Source of the DNA: CALBPI01 sp039027435
Lineage (GTDB): Bacteria > Pseudomonadota > Gammaproteobacteria > Steroidobacterales > Woeseiaceae
NCBI GenBank assembly: GCA_039027435.1
Contig: JBCCKF010000012.1
Location: 62,001 to 126,000, forward strand
DNA: 64,000 nt
Direction: 5' to 3'
Position numbers and translations under genes: made by a program. How positions within the stretch are numbered: position 1 is the stretch's first letter; every line of letters begins with the position of its first letter. Positions 16,470 through 24,311 of the stretch are shown piece by piece. The notes beneath the pieces were generated by a model. It worked only from the letters and a program-made list of their open reading frames with translations. It was not told the DNA's origin and made no database searches.

Positions 16470-16925
16470 GTGGCTGATGTAGTTTCACCCGATGTCCGTA
16501 GCAGGATGATGTCGGGCATAAGGGGAGCTAATACAAAGCCAGAGCTTTTAGTCCGTCGAGGCTTGCACCGCAGAGGGCTGAGGTTCCGGCTGCATCGGAA
16601 GGACCTGGCCGGTAGACCTGATATCGTTTTTAGTCGATATCGAACTGTAATTTTTGTGCATGGGTGCTTTTGGCACGCCCATGAGTGTCGTCTGTTTAGT
16701 TGGCCCAAGTCCAATGCTGCATTCTGGCGCAAGAAAATTCTTGATAATCGAAAACGTGATCAGCGGAATGTCGCAACGTTGTTGAAGGAATCATGGCGCG
16801 TAATCGTGATTTGGGAGTGCGCTCTTCGCGGCAAGGATGATGCCGCACTCTACGCCCTATTTGCTGCTGTGGAGAATGACATTCGAAGTGCCAGTAGGGT
16901 CGAGGTGATTACGCATGCCGGATAA
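16470..16925 (+). CDS. vsr: Very short patch repair endonuclease
   Basis: 151 aa, GTG start abutting the methylase stop. Vsr motifs are clear: RSRMMSGIRGANTKPELLVR, AGRPDIVFSRYRTVIFV with the catalytic Asp, HGCFWHAHEC with the metal/zinc ligands, and WRVIVIWECAL. Vsr nicks next to T in T:G mismatches left by deamination of 5-methylcytosine at Dcm-type sites, starting repair. Its place between the methylase and nuclease genes fits a CCWGG-type system. It overlaps the next gene by 11 bp. Confidence 0.93.
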   Translation: MADVVSPDVRSRMMSGIRGANTKPELLVRRGLHRRGLRFRLHRKDLAGRPDIVFSRYRTVIFVHGCFWHAHECRLFSWPKSNAAFWRKKILDNRKRDQRNVATLLKESWRVIVIWECALRGKDDAALYALFAAVENDIRSASRVEVITHAG

Positions 16926-18315
16926 CGCTGGCACCTATGACAGTATAAACGCACAGCAAATAGGACTCGACGCATTATTGGATGTTATGGGTGGAAAGGG
17001 GGTCGATACCGTTTTCATCAAGAAGCTCGCTCCTAACGACAACTCAAAGAACCAGCCATATTTCGGGTTCCACCTGACGGATCTGCCTTTCATCCCGACC
17101 GGATCGATGGAAGCTTCAGAAACGACTTCACAAAAGAGCAGGAGCAAAGGCCGAGATATCAAGTATCAGGCGGCTATGAAGCTGAGCTGGATTGATGTTG
17201 ACTCAAACACCTATCCTGCACCTCACGCAAAACTGATCTACTACCCACAGTATCCAGAGGTTCGTTTCTCCGGCTTCTTGCGCGGGTCTCAAGTAGATCT
17301 GAGTCGTTGGATGGCGCCAGAGAAACAAGGTCGGGCTGAAGGTAGGTGGCTCCTTCTTGGCGTAAACGAGGCAGAGGCATCCGTCTTCGGTTTTCTCGCT
17401 ACGCCTGACTCAGCACTCGCGATAGAGTTGGCAGCGAGAGAGCTAACCCCCACCACCAACATTTTTAGCGAGATTGGCGTCAATGACCGAACCACCACTA
17501 GCGATACTCGCGCAGCGCTCTTGCAGAAATTGCTTGAGATACATCTACATGGGTGGATACCCGGACAAAAACTTGGCAAGGATCGACAGCCAAGGCCGTA
17601 CAAAGCACTCAATGGCGGGGGGTACACGCTTGAAGCAATGCTGGGAATTTCACCAAATGGTGTTGCTGAACCAGACTACCTGGGCTGGGAAGTAAAGCAG
17701 TTTGGGGTGAAGGCGCTACCGCGAAATAGCGCTAAACCAACGACGCTAATGACGCCGGAGCCGAACGGTGGCTTTTACGTTGTCCAGGGTGCAATCGAGT
17801 TCGTCCGTCGTTTCGGATATCCCGACAAATCTGGCAAACCGGATAGGTTGAACTTTGGCGGTAAACACATTGTGAACAAGGAGTGTGCTGCCACCGAGCT
17901 GACCATGCGCCTGGATGGATTTGACCCTGTAGAGCGGCAGATCACCGAAGCAAACGGTGCAATTTCATTGACTAGCAATGACGGTACGGTGACCGCTAGC
18001 TGGAGCTTTGCAAAAGTGATGGACCACTGGAAACGCAAGCACTCACAAGCGGTTTACATCCCCTGTTTGATGCGGAAGGCTCAGTCTGGCGTGGAGTATC
18101 ATTACGGGAGCAGTGTTGAACTCGGGGTTGGAACCGATTTCGAGATGTTCTTGTCGGCAATGCTCGATGGGGTTGTTTATTACGACCCTGGGATAAAGCT
18201 GGAGCGCGCCTCAACCGAAACTCCCACAATCAAGCGTCGAAGTCAGTTTCGGGTTAATCATCGCCACCTTAAAAGCCTGTACAGGACGCTTGAGTTTGTA
18301 GATATCGTGCAGTGA
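16915..18315 (+). CDS. MvaI/BcnI-family type II restriction endonuclease
   Basis: 466 aa. Residues ~235-261 carry the MvaI/BcnI family core: GGYTLEAMLGI (235-245) followed by PDYLGWEVK (253-261), giving Asp, Glu and Lys of a PD-(D/E)XK site. MvaI cuts CCWGG and BcnI CCSGG as monomers that nick each strand. The partner methylase here looks Dcm-like, so CCWGG is predicted. It is longer than MvaI (about 250 aa): residues 1-200 form an extra N-terminal domain (FFGFHLTDLPF-like region and an RGSQVDLSRWMAP segment) found in larger members of the family. It overlaps vsr by 11 bp, so the three genes form one operon. Confidence 0.85.
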   Translation: MPDNAGTYDSINAQQIGLDALLDVMGGKGVDTVFIKKLAPNDNSKNQPYFGFHLTDLPFIPTGSMEASETTSQKSRSKGRDIKYQAAMKLSWIDVDSNTYPAPHAKLIYYPQYPEVRFSGFLRGSQVDLSRWMAPEKQGRAEGRWLLLGVNEAEASVFGFLATPDSALAIELAARELTPTTNIFSEIGVNDRTTTSDTRAALLQKLLEIHLHGWIPGQKLGKDRQPRPYKALNGGGYTLEAMLGISPNGVAEPDYLGWEVKQFGVKALPRNSAKPTTLMTPEPNGGFYVVQGAIEFVRRFGYPDKSGKPDRLNFGGKHIVNKECAATELTMRLDGFDPVERQITEANGAISLTSNDGTVTASWSFAKVMDHWKRKHSQAVYIPCLMRKAQSGVEYHYGSSVELGVGTDFEMFLSAMLDGVVYYDPGIKLERASTETPTIKRRSQFRVNHRHLKSLYRTLEFVDIVQ

Positions 18316-18438
18316 ATCGACTGCACCGCCAGCGATCTTGTTCGACGGAAAATACGGTTGAAGAGACCTCTCGTCTTACCGTCGTAAAACGCCGCTCGCG
18401 GCGGTTGGGATTCCTCAGTTAGGCGCCCGCGGTAATTA
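18316..18438. other. Convergent intergenic region with hairpins
   Basis: Lies between two convergent operons. It contains an imperfect hairpin (ACGGT ... ACCGT with an inner AGAGA/TCTC stem, about 18354-18382) and a GC-rich hairpin CGCCGC-TC-GCGGCG near 18390-18403. Neither has a long T-run on either strand. A bidirectional termination role is plausible but unproven. Confidence 0.35.
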
Positions 18439-18669
18439 TCAGTTGAATTCAACTACGATCAGATAAATATCAGACCCAGAGGGACTGAAAGCGCGCCCAT
18501 CATCTCCGGTAATGTCAGCGCTAGGGATTGTGAAGAGTCCTGCTTCAGTGAAGAACCCTCGACGCAGAACGCGCGCCGTCGAATTGCTATGGGGTCCATT
18601 TTTCATTAAGAGAAGCCGTGCGTCTGCCTCCGCACGGTTCTCTGCTGCGATGGTCAGTACAGTGCTCAT
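18439..18669 (-). CDS. Small hypothetical protein of the HTH-lipoprotein operon
   Basis: 76 aa from the ATG at 18669, which has GGAGGC at ideal spacing; the longer frame to 18741 overlaps the lipoprotein gene and is unlikely. Soluble, mixed alpha/beta, no signal peptide. It contains MSTVLTIAAENRAEADARLL and ends YLIVVEFN. The start lies inside the 3' end of the upstream lipoprotein gene (27-bp overlap), so it is cotranscribed. No family recognised. Confidence 0.6.
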   Translation of the reverse strand: MSTVLTIAAENRAEADARLLLMKNGPHSNSTARVLRRGFFTEAGLFTIPSADITGDDGRAFSPSGSDIYLIVVEFN

Positions 18670-18694
18670 TAATTCGCCTCCGATCCTTGTATGG

Positions 18695-20077
18695 TCACCG
18701 CGATTCTTGGTAACCAGCTGCGACAGCCAGCTTACGTTCAAATTCTGGTCCTAGCATTGCCATAGCGTTCGTAAACTCACGTTCTGACGTCGCTTTTACC
18801 AGCGCGCCTCGAGACGACTGCGAAACTCGAATCCCAGCAGAGTTAAAAAGCGACTCCAGTTTATCAGCATTGACGATGCTGCCCTCGCTGACCTCGTTCC
18901 AGACCGCACGTGCCCGAGACTCGAGCTCAGTCATCTGGTCCCTAAAAGAACTTTGAATTGATCTCCTGAGTTGCTCAGCCCGTGCACTATCAAGCAACTC
19001 CTGTTGTTTAGCGTTTGTAAGTTTAGCTTGAATCAATCCAATACAGGCAGAGTACAAGGGATCGTTACGCAACTCCGCTCTGTTATTCGTTGTGGCATCC
19101 GACGTTTGTCGCAATAGAGTTACGCATGTCATCTGAAGTTCGTCGAAGTCGTTCACTGACTCAACGATATCGAGCACACGATCAGCGATCTGAGCCGTCG
19201 CTGCCGCTTGCGTTGCCGCGAGGCTGGTAATGCTGCCGGTTGCGTTAGTATCGGTTCCACTCACCTGATTAAGCCCAGACTGAATTGTCTTGAAGTACGC
19301 TTCGGCGGATGCGCTCTCCGCTTCGGCCTTGTCCGCTGTCTCGCAGAGCGATTTTTTTGCTTCATGCACGGCTTCGCCAGAGGATTTAGCGGTCTCACAT
19401 TCTACTTCGGTCGGAGCGGCCGCAGTTGCCTCAGCACGCTTTGTGGTAGCTGTGTCAGCTGCTGTTACTGAGGCCTTGCGGGCAGCGTCGAGAATCTCGA
19501 TTGCTTTGCTGGAAATGCCCCCAGTTGATGCAGCGGTGCGTGTTGTCAGTGCAATAGCTTGGGCGCGTTGGACACCCGTTAACTGCTCGACGGCAAGTGT
19601 CGCAATCATATGCCTTTGGTCTCGGGCGGATTGGACAATGAATTCAGTCTGTCCGATAGCGCCGTTCATGAAGCGTTCGCACGTCCGGTACATCGATTCT
19701 CGGAGGATGTTAACCGTCTGTGAGCGTTCGATTGTAGAACCGTTCTCACTGATGGTGCTGCTGAGCCGTGCAGCAACGTCCTTGGATAGCGGGGTTCCGC
19801 CTTCGCTCAGTGAGGCCTCCGCCGCGAGGCTTGCCGCAAGAGCTGAAAATATGTCTGGGGGCGGTTCGGCACAGATCCGCAGACGAAATTCTTCGTCACT
19901 TGCCGTTTTGATGGCGGAAGGATTCGAAATAACACTGCGCTGCTTCGCATCCATGGTCGCGATGACCGCAACATTCGCAGGCAGCTCATTCTGTCGGTAG
20001 ATCGAATTCCATTTAGCTGAACAGCCGCTGATCAATAGAGAACTGGATACAGCACATAAAACAATCAGTCGCCGCAT
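18695..20077 (-). CDS. Hypothetical lipoprotein with long helical region
   Basis: 460 aa. The signal sequence ends in a lipobox, LLISGCSA (Cys about residue 19), so it should be exported and lipidated. The mature part is Ala/Glu/Thr-rich and almost wholly helical, with a coiled-coil-prone middle (ECETAKSSGEAVHEAKKSLC). Several Cys residues are scattered through it (RICAEPPP, YRTCERF, MTCVTLL, YSACIGL), which could form disulfides in the periplasm. No catalytic motif is seen. It sits 27 bp downstream of an HTH gene and upstream of a 76-aa gene, as island cargo of unknown purpose. Confidence 0.65.
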   Translation of the reverse strand: MRRLIVLCAVSSSLLISGCSAKWNSIYRQNELPANVAVIATMDAKQRSVISNPSAIKTASDEEFRLRICAEPPPDIFSALAASLAAEASLSEGGTPLSKDVAARLSSTISENGSTIERSQTVNILRESMYRTCERFMNGAIGQTEFIVQSARDQRHMIATLAVEQLTGVQRAQAIALTTRTAASTGGISSKAIEILDAARKASVTAADTATTKRAEATAAAPTEVECETAKSSGEAVHEAKKSLCETADKAEAESASAEAYFKTIQSGLNQVSGTDTNATGSITSLAATQAAATAQIADRVLDIVESVNDFDELQMTCVTLLRQTSDATTNNRAELRNDPLYSACIGLIQAKLTNAKQQELLDSARAEQLRRSIQSSFRDQMTELESRARAVWNEVSEGSIVNADKLESLFNSAGIRVSQSSRGALVKATSEREFTNAMAMLGPEFERKLAVAAGYQESR

Positions 20078-20104
20078 ATTACTTCCTTTCGTGTAGTCGC
20101 CTTC

Positions 20105-20599
20105 TCACGAATCCATTGAATTCTGCTCCATATACAGTGTGTCACCAGCTATGGAAATGTCCCAGCCTCTGGTGCTCGTACGAATGAATTGTATGATCCT
20201 TGATCGCACCTGCTCGGACCGAGCTTCGCCAGAGGCCTCTATTTTGGCAAGGGTGGTCGCGTCAACGCCAGCTATGTCCGCTGCTTCTTTTTGGGACATT
20301 CCGCGATGTTTCCGATACAGGCGCACCGCTTGTCCCAAGTTTCGCGGCGGATGGTTTGAGGGTATCGGGCAATAACCCAAATACGACATTATCGCCGGGT
20401 AGAACCTGAACATCGGTTGATTGCTCCCGTGCTCCCAGTTCATAACCGAGAAAGTGTCCGCGCCAAGTAGCTCAGCCACGTCAGACTGCCGTTCTCCTCG
20501 TGTCACCCGAACCGCCCGAATATGATCACCCAGCGTCTCAAGGCGCTCCGGATGTCGTTCTGACAGCCGTAAGTGTCTGAATTTCCTTGCTGGCAACAA
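20105..20599 (-). CDS. HTH regulator with two helix-turn-helix segments
   Basis: 164 aa. Two Cro/C1-like HTH segments can be seen: LGDHIRAVRVTRGERQSDVA followed by ELLGADTFSVMNWEHGSNQP, and AVRLYRKHRGMSQKEAADIA followed by GVDATTLAKIEASG. The only start in reach is TTG (20599 or 20596); the first ATG is deep in the HTH. The start lies exactly at the boundary with the comM remnant, so its promoter must be in comM sequence, or the gene may have lost its original 5' end. It probably regulates the lipoprotein operon downstream. Confidence 0.65.
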   Translation of the reverse strand: MLPARKFRHLRLSERHPERLETLGDHIRAVRVTRGERQSDVAELLGADTFSVMNWEHGSNQPMFRFYPAIMSYLGYCPIPSNHPPRNLGQAVRLYRKHRGMSQKEAADIAGVDATTLAKIEASGEARSEQVRSRIIQFIRTSTRGWDISIAGDTLYMEQNSMDS

Positions 20600-20601
20600 G
20601 G
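20585..20601. other. Quasi-palindrome at the island/comM junction
   Basis: 17 bp, CCTTGCTGGCAACAAGG, self-complementary except for two mismatched pairs and the centre. It covers the start of the HTH gene and ends within about 10 bp of where ComM homology begins. It could be an operator for the HTH protein or part of the element end. The left junction needed to find a target-site duplication is outside the window. Confidence 0.35.
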
Positions 20602-20609
20602 CAACGAAA

Positions 20610-21068
20610 CTATGCCCGTGCGGTGCGCCTGGCGAGAAGGAAGCGAATTGCCGATGCAGCGCCGAACAGATCCAGCGCTACCGCGGCCGATTGTCAGGAC
20701 CGTTGCTCGATCGAATCGATCTGGGTGTTACCGTGCCGAGAGTGCCTTTCGAGGCGCTGGTTGATACCGAACCGATGGAGTGCTCGGCGAGCGTCGCTCG
20801 TCGCGTGTCAATCGGACGCGAGTGGGCCATCGAACGGCAGGGCACATCGAACGCGCGCTTACCCAGTGCGGTGATCCAATCCTGGCTGCAACAACGCTCC
20901 GCAGCCATGGCCCTATTGGGTCGAGCGGCCGACCAACTGTCTCTGTCAGCGCGACAGTGTCATCGTGTGCTCAGAGTCAGCCGCACGATAGCGGATCTCG
21001 CAGACTCGCCGGAGATTGCGACGGAACATGTCGCCGAGGCATTGTCGCTCCGCAGTTTGGAGGTTTAG
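20610..21068 (+). pseudogene. comM: C-terminal remnant of comM (Mg-chelatase-like AAA ATPase)
   Basis: In one frame from 20610 the translation reads LCPCGAPGEKEANCRCSAEQ, then IQRYRGRLSGPLLDRIDLGV, and on to LSARQCHRVLRVSRTIADLA and the stop at 21066. This is the final ~150 residues of ComM/YifB (normally ~500 aa), from just before the Cys-rich CPCG segment of the AAA+ core to the C-terminal helical domain. The Walker A/B and Lon-like N-terminal parts are missing and are replaced by island DNA. ComM is a branch-migration helicase for natural transformation, so this copy is inactive unless the rest is rejoined by island excision. Confidence 0.88.
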
Positions 21069-21119
21069 ATTGTAGATTGGCACCGCTACGGCGGATGAGC
21101 GAAACAAGGACTACTATCG

Positions 21120-21395
21120 GTGGAGCTTTACGAAATCTCTGCGGTTTTGGCAGTGTTGTGTCTGATCTCTTGTGTAGGCCTACACGTCAAAGTAACACTG
21201 CCCTACAACCAAAGTCTTGGCTCTAAAGAACGGCTGACTTACCTTGGATTCCCGCTTCCTATGTTGATCAGCCCGATCAAGAGCTTTTCTCTCGCGAAAC
21301 AAGTGGAGCAGCGTCCTCCTGCTATGGTCGTTGCGCATCTGGTAATGGTGGTTGGTTTCCTGATATCCACTGCTCTGGTTGTTGCTTTCCGCTAA
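21120..21395 (+). CDS. Small two-helix membrane protein
   Basis: 91 aa with a GTG start and AAGGA about 10 bp upstream. Two clear transmembrane helices: ISAVLAVLCLISCVGLHV near the N-terminus and MVVAHLVMVVGFLISTALVV at the C-terminus, with a polar loop of about 45 residues between them. Family not recognised. It overlaps the longest reading of the next gene, so the two are probably cotranscribed. Confidence 0.55.
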   Translation: MELYEISAVLAVLCLISCVGLHVKVTLPYNQSLGSKERLTYLGFPLPMLISPIKSFSLAKQVEQRPPAMVVAHLVMVVGFLISTALVVAFR

Positions 21396-21438
21396 TCTGT
21401 TATCGATTGAACTTGGTGTTCGAGCTCAACCGGTAAGC

Positions 21439-22452
21439 GTGAAGACACTTCTATCCAACGGCGTCCGTCATTTTGTCGCCGACGAACCAGCAGCAACCGC
21501 GCTTACCGAATCACTAGGTGTGCCCCAGTCCGACATTGCGGTTTTCGGCGACAACCTTGCAGTTGGCCCCGTGCGCGAAATTGCGGATTTCGATCAGTTT
21601 GCACTGCACCGCGAAACCTATTGGCGAAAGTCTCGTTCCTTCGTGGGCAAGCGTCAGTTTCATGAAGCCTACAGTCAGTTTCTCAAGGCGCTCGTCGAAG
21701 CACCGCAAGTTGTGCTCTGGATGGCGCGCAGCGTTCGTGAGCAACTTCTTGGGGGCTTCGTAGCCCATCAGTTCGACAGGCTTGGACTGGATCGCAGAAA
21801 GTTGCTTATCGTCGACGTGAACCACGTCTCGGGTCGGGAGTCGGCGATGCTTGCGATTCACAAGATTTCTTTGTTGCATGGGCGCGATATTGAAAGGGAA
21901 GTGCCGGAGCCACGTTGCTGGACGGAAGATGAGATGCGGGCGTATTCGATGGCGTGGCTGGCCTACGCGAGCTTGGATCCATCTCGTCTAAATCACTTCA
22001 TTGAATCCGCGTCCAATTTCGAGGCGATTCGAGAGAGCATCGAACAGGTGGTGCGTCGATATCCGTCGCGCGATAGCGGGTTAGGGTTTGTTGACGAGGT
22101 TTGCTTGCAGCAGGTCGCTAGCAATGGGCCAAGTCTCGGCCGAGTGATTGGTCATTCGATAGGAGCGCTTCTCAAGACTCGGGAGTCCATAGACGACGAT
22201 TTCCTCGTAGACCGAGTCCTCAGCTTTGCTGATCAGCGCCGAAAGGTCCCGTTGGTCAGAGTTGTGCAGTCTCAGGAGGAATGGGCTACCTGGAAAGCCT
22301 TCATTCTGCCGGAAGGAAAGCAGGTCCTCGATGGCGCTATGAACGCCTATTCATTTGACGCAGCGGATGAGTGGATTGGCGGGTTTCACCTTCACGGACG
22401 ATGGCCGTTGCCGTATCGCAAGGGTGGCCGAGTTGTGACTGCCAAAGGGTAG
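21439..22452 (+). CDS. DUF1835-like protein
   Basis: About 337 aa from a GTG at 21439; a TTG at 21379 in frame would overlap the previous gene. The N-terminal part (LLSNGVRHFVADEPA, SDIAVFGDNLAVGPV followed by HRETYW) resembles DUF1835, and the C-terminal part (DEVCLQQVASNGPSLGRVIG, DDFLVDRVLSF) resembles the DUF3658 helical domain commonly paired with it. No function is established for either. The gene ends 24 bp from the convergent cytochrome gene. Start choice and family call are moderately certain. Confidence 0.6.
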   Translation: MKTLLSNGVRHFVADEPAATALTESLGVPQSDIAVFGDNLAVGPVREIADFDQFALHRETYWRKSRSFVGKRQFHEAYSQFLKALVEAPQVVLWMARSVREQLLGGFVAHQFDRLGLDRRKLLIVDVNHVSGRESAMLAIHKISLLHGRDIEREVPEPRCWTEDEMRAYSMAWLAYASLDPSRLNHFIESASNFEAIRESIEQVVRRYPSRDSGLGFVDEVCLQQVASNGPSLGRVIGHSIGALLKTRESIDDDFLVDRVLSFADQRRKVPLVRVVQSQEEWATWKAFILPEGKQVLDGAMNAYSFDAADEWIGGFHLHGRWPLPYRKGGRVVTAKG

Positions 22453-22476
22453 CAACGGAGCGACCAGCCACTGGGG

Positions 22477-22989
22477 TTACAGACCCGCCTCAGCAACCAT
22501 GTAGTCGATCGCGCGGTAGACGTCTTCATCGCTCAGCGCTGCGTTGCCGCCTTTCGCCGGCATGTAGCCCGCTTCACCCTGATAGCCCTCGATAGCGTGC
22601 TTGCGCAGCGTATCCAGGCCTTGATCGACACGAGCTTGCCAGGCGTCAGCACTGCCCAGCATCGGCGCACCACCGATACCGCCGGTGTGGCAGGCGCCGC
22701 AAGCGTTGTTGTAGACCTGAGCGCCGGTCAGTTCGACCGCGACGGGCTCAACTTCTTCGACGGCCGCGGCAACCATGCGTTCGCTTGCCTCGCCCGGTAG
22801 GACCACCTGCCCGATCGGCGCGATGCGATCTGACACTTGCTGCTGATACGCCTGATCTTCGACGATATAACGCCCTTGTGTGTCTGCAGCCAGATTGGCC
22901 GAGAAAACGTAGATGCCGACGGAGATGGCGACGAGAATCGCCAGCACGACCATGAAAAGATCGAAGAATTGCTTGTCCTGAGCGCTCAC
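22477..22989 (-). CDS. Cytochrome c5-family monohaem cytochrome, membrane-anchored
   Basis: About 170 aa from a GTG at 22989 (VSAQDKQFFDLFMVVLAILV). One N-terminal transmembrane helix is followed by a periplasmic domain with a single haem site CGACH in VYNNACGACHTGG and a distal Met in YMPAKGG, typical of cytochrome c5 (CycB-like) electron carriers. An upstream ATG at 23058 overlaps the predicted promoter, so the shorter start is preferred. It is divergent from ctaA/cyoE and presumably donates electrons to a terminal oxidase. Confidence 0.85.
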   Translation of the reverse strand: MSAQDKQFFDLFMVVLAILVAISVGIYVFSANLAADTQGRYIVEDQAYQQQVSDRIAPIGQVVLPGEASERMVAAAVEEVEPVAVELTGAQVYNNACGACHTGGIGGAPMLGSADAWQARVDQGLDTLRKHAIEGYQGEAGYMPAKGGNAALSDEDVYRAIDYMVAEAGL

Positions 22990-23059
22990 TGCAGTGGTTC
23001 CCAATGGGGTCTTTTTGATGTGTAACTCGGCACGCGGCGTCCCGACCGCGGCGCGCATT

Positions 23060-23086
23060 ATTATAGTACAAGTCGCGGCGTGACAA
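23060..23086 (-). promoter_or_regulatory. Putative sigma-70 promoter of the cytochrome c5 gene
   Basis: On the minus strand TTGTCA (23086-23081) and TATAAT (23065-23060) are separated by 15 bp, which is short but acceptable. Transcription would start near 23053, downstream of the upstream ATG (23058). This supports the later GTG start. Confidence 0.45.
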
Positions 23087-23306
23087 GCGCTTCGCGGCAC
23101 AATCCCGAGGACATACCTCGACAAGGTCGACGTTAGCGCGAATTGGTAGTGCTACAGACCTTAAACACCCCGCTAAATCAGGATCGATGATCTTTATTAA
23201 TCGGTTGTTGCGCCGCAAAATAGAGGTATTGGGATGGGCCCCGGACGTTCACCACAATGCGTGGTATCCGGACGCGCCCTGGACTCCGTTTCGGACGAGA
23301 GAAAAC

Positions 23307-24311
23307 ATGCAAGAGAGTTTCGCGGCGCGGGCCTACCGGCGCCTGTTACCTATCGCAACAGCATTGGCACTCGGCGTAGTTGTGCTGGGCGCCTGGGTGC
23401 GCCTGACCGACGCAGGTCTGGGCTGCCCGGACTGGCCAGGGTGTTACGGCACTTTGACGGTGCCGACAGAAGCGGAAGAGCTGGCATACGCGAGCGAGGC
23501 GTATCCGGAGCGTCCGGTCGAGACGCAGAAGGCCTGGAACGAAATGATCCATCGCTATTTCGCCGGCACCCTCGGATTATTGGTGTTCGCGATAGTCTTC
23601 TTCGCTTGGCGTGCGCGCCGTCAAGACGCGGATCAGCCTGTAGTTCTGCCTTCGATCCTCGGCGGCCTGATTACGTTCCAGGCGTTGCTCGGCATGTGGA
23701 CGGTGACGCTGTTGCTCAAGCCGGTCATCGTGATGATGCACCTGTTAGGTGGCATGGCGACCCTCGGTTTGCTGTTTTGGCTGTCGCTGCGGGCCTGGCG
23801 TCCGGGCGAGCGAAGATCCGTATCGCTAGCGGGCTTGGCGCTGGTGGGTCTTTGCGTGGTCTATGGGCAAATCGCACTCGGTGGCTGGACCAGCACCAAC
23901 TATGCAGCGCTGGCGTGCCCGGATTGGCCGACCTGTCAGGGCGAGTGGTGGCCCGAGGCTGACTTTAAGGAAGGCTTTGTGCTGTGGCGTGGGACCGGTA
24001 TCGACTACGAGGGCGGCGTGCTCGATGGCGAGGCGAGAACGGCGATCCATCTTGTACATCGTATCGGCGCGATCGTCGTCACGCTGCTGCTGTCGATGTT
24101 GCTCTGGCGCGCCTTACGCAGCGAAAGAAGCACCGTGAGAGTGGCGGGCATGGCGGTGAGCTTCGCGTTGTTGCTGCAGATTTCGATCGGACTCGGCATA
24201 ATTGAGTTGTCGCTGCCGTTGTGGCTGGCGACAGCGCATAACGGAGGAGGGGCCCTCTTGTTGTTGTCGCTGCTCCTACTTAACCACGAGAGTCGATATG
24301 TCCAAGGCTGA
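23307..24311 (+). CDS. ctaA: Haem A synthase CtaA/COX15
   Basis: 334 aa from the ATG at 23307 (GAGAGAA upstream; the frame is open to 23187). Polytopic with about eight helices. Family signatures: WVRLTDAGLGCPDWPGCYG after helix 1, HRYFAGTLGLLV, the His of MMHLLGGMATLG, the internal repeat ALACPDWPTCQGEWWPE, HLVHRIGAIVVTLLL and ATAHNGGGALLLLSL. It oxidises the C8 methyl of haem O to a formyl group, giving haem A for aa3-type oxidases. Its stop lies inside the start of cyoE (14-bp overlap), so the pathway is one transcript. Confidence 0.93.
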   Translation: MQESFAARAYRRLLPIATALALGVVVLGAWVRLTDAGLGCPDWPGCYGTLTVPTEAEELAYASEAYPERPVETQKAWNEMIHRYFAGTLGLLVFAIVFFAWRARRQDADQPVVLPSILGGLITFQALLGMWTVTLLLKPVIVMMHLLGGMATLGLLFWLSLRAWRPGERRSVSLAGLALVGLCVVYGQIALGGWTSTNYAALACPDWPTCQGEWWPEADFKEGFVLWRGTGIDYEGGVLDGEARTAIHLVHRIGAIVVTLLLSMLLWRALRSERSTVRVAGMAVSFALLLQISIGLGIIELSLPLWLATAHNGGGALLLLSLLLLNHESRYVQG

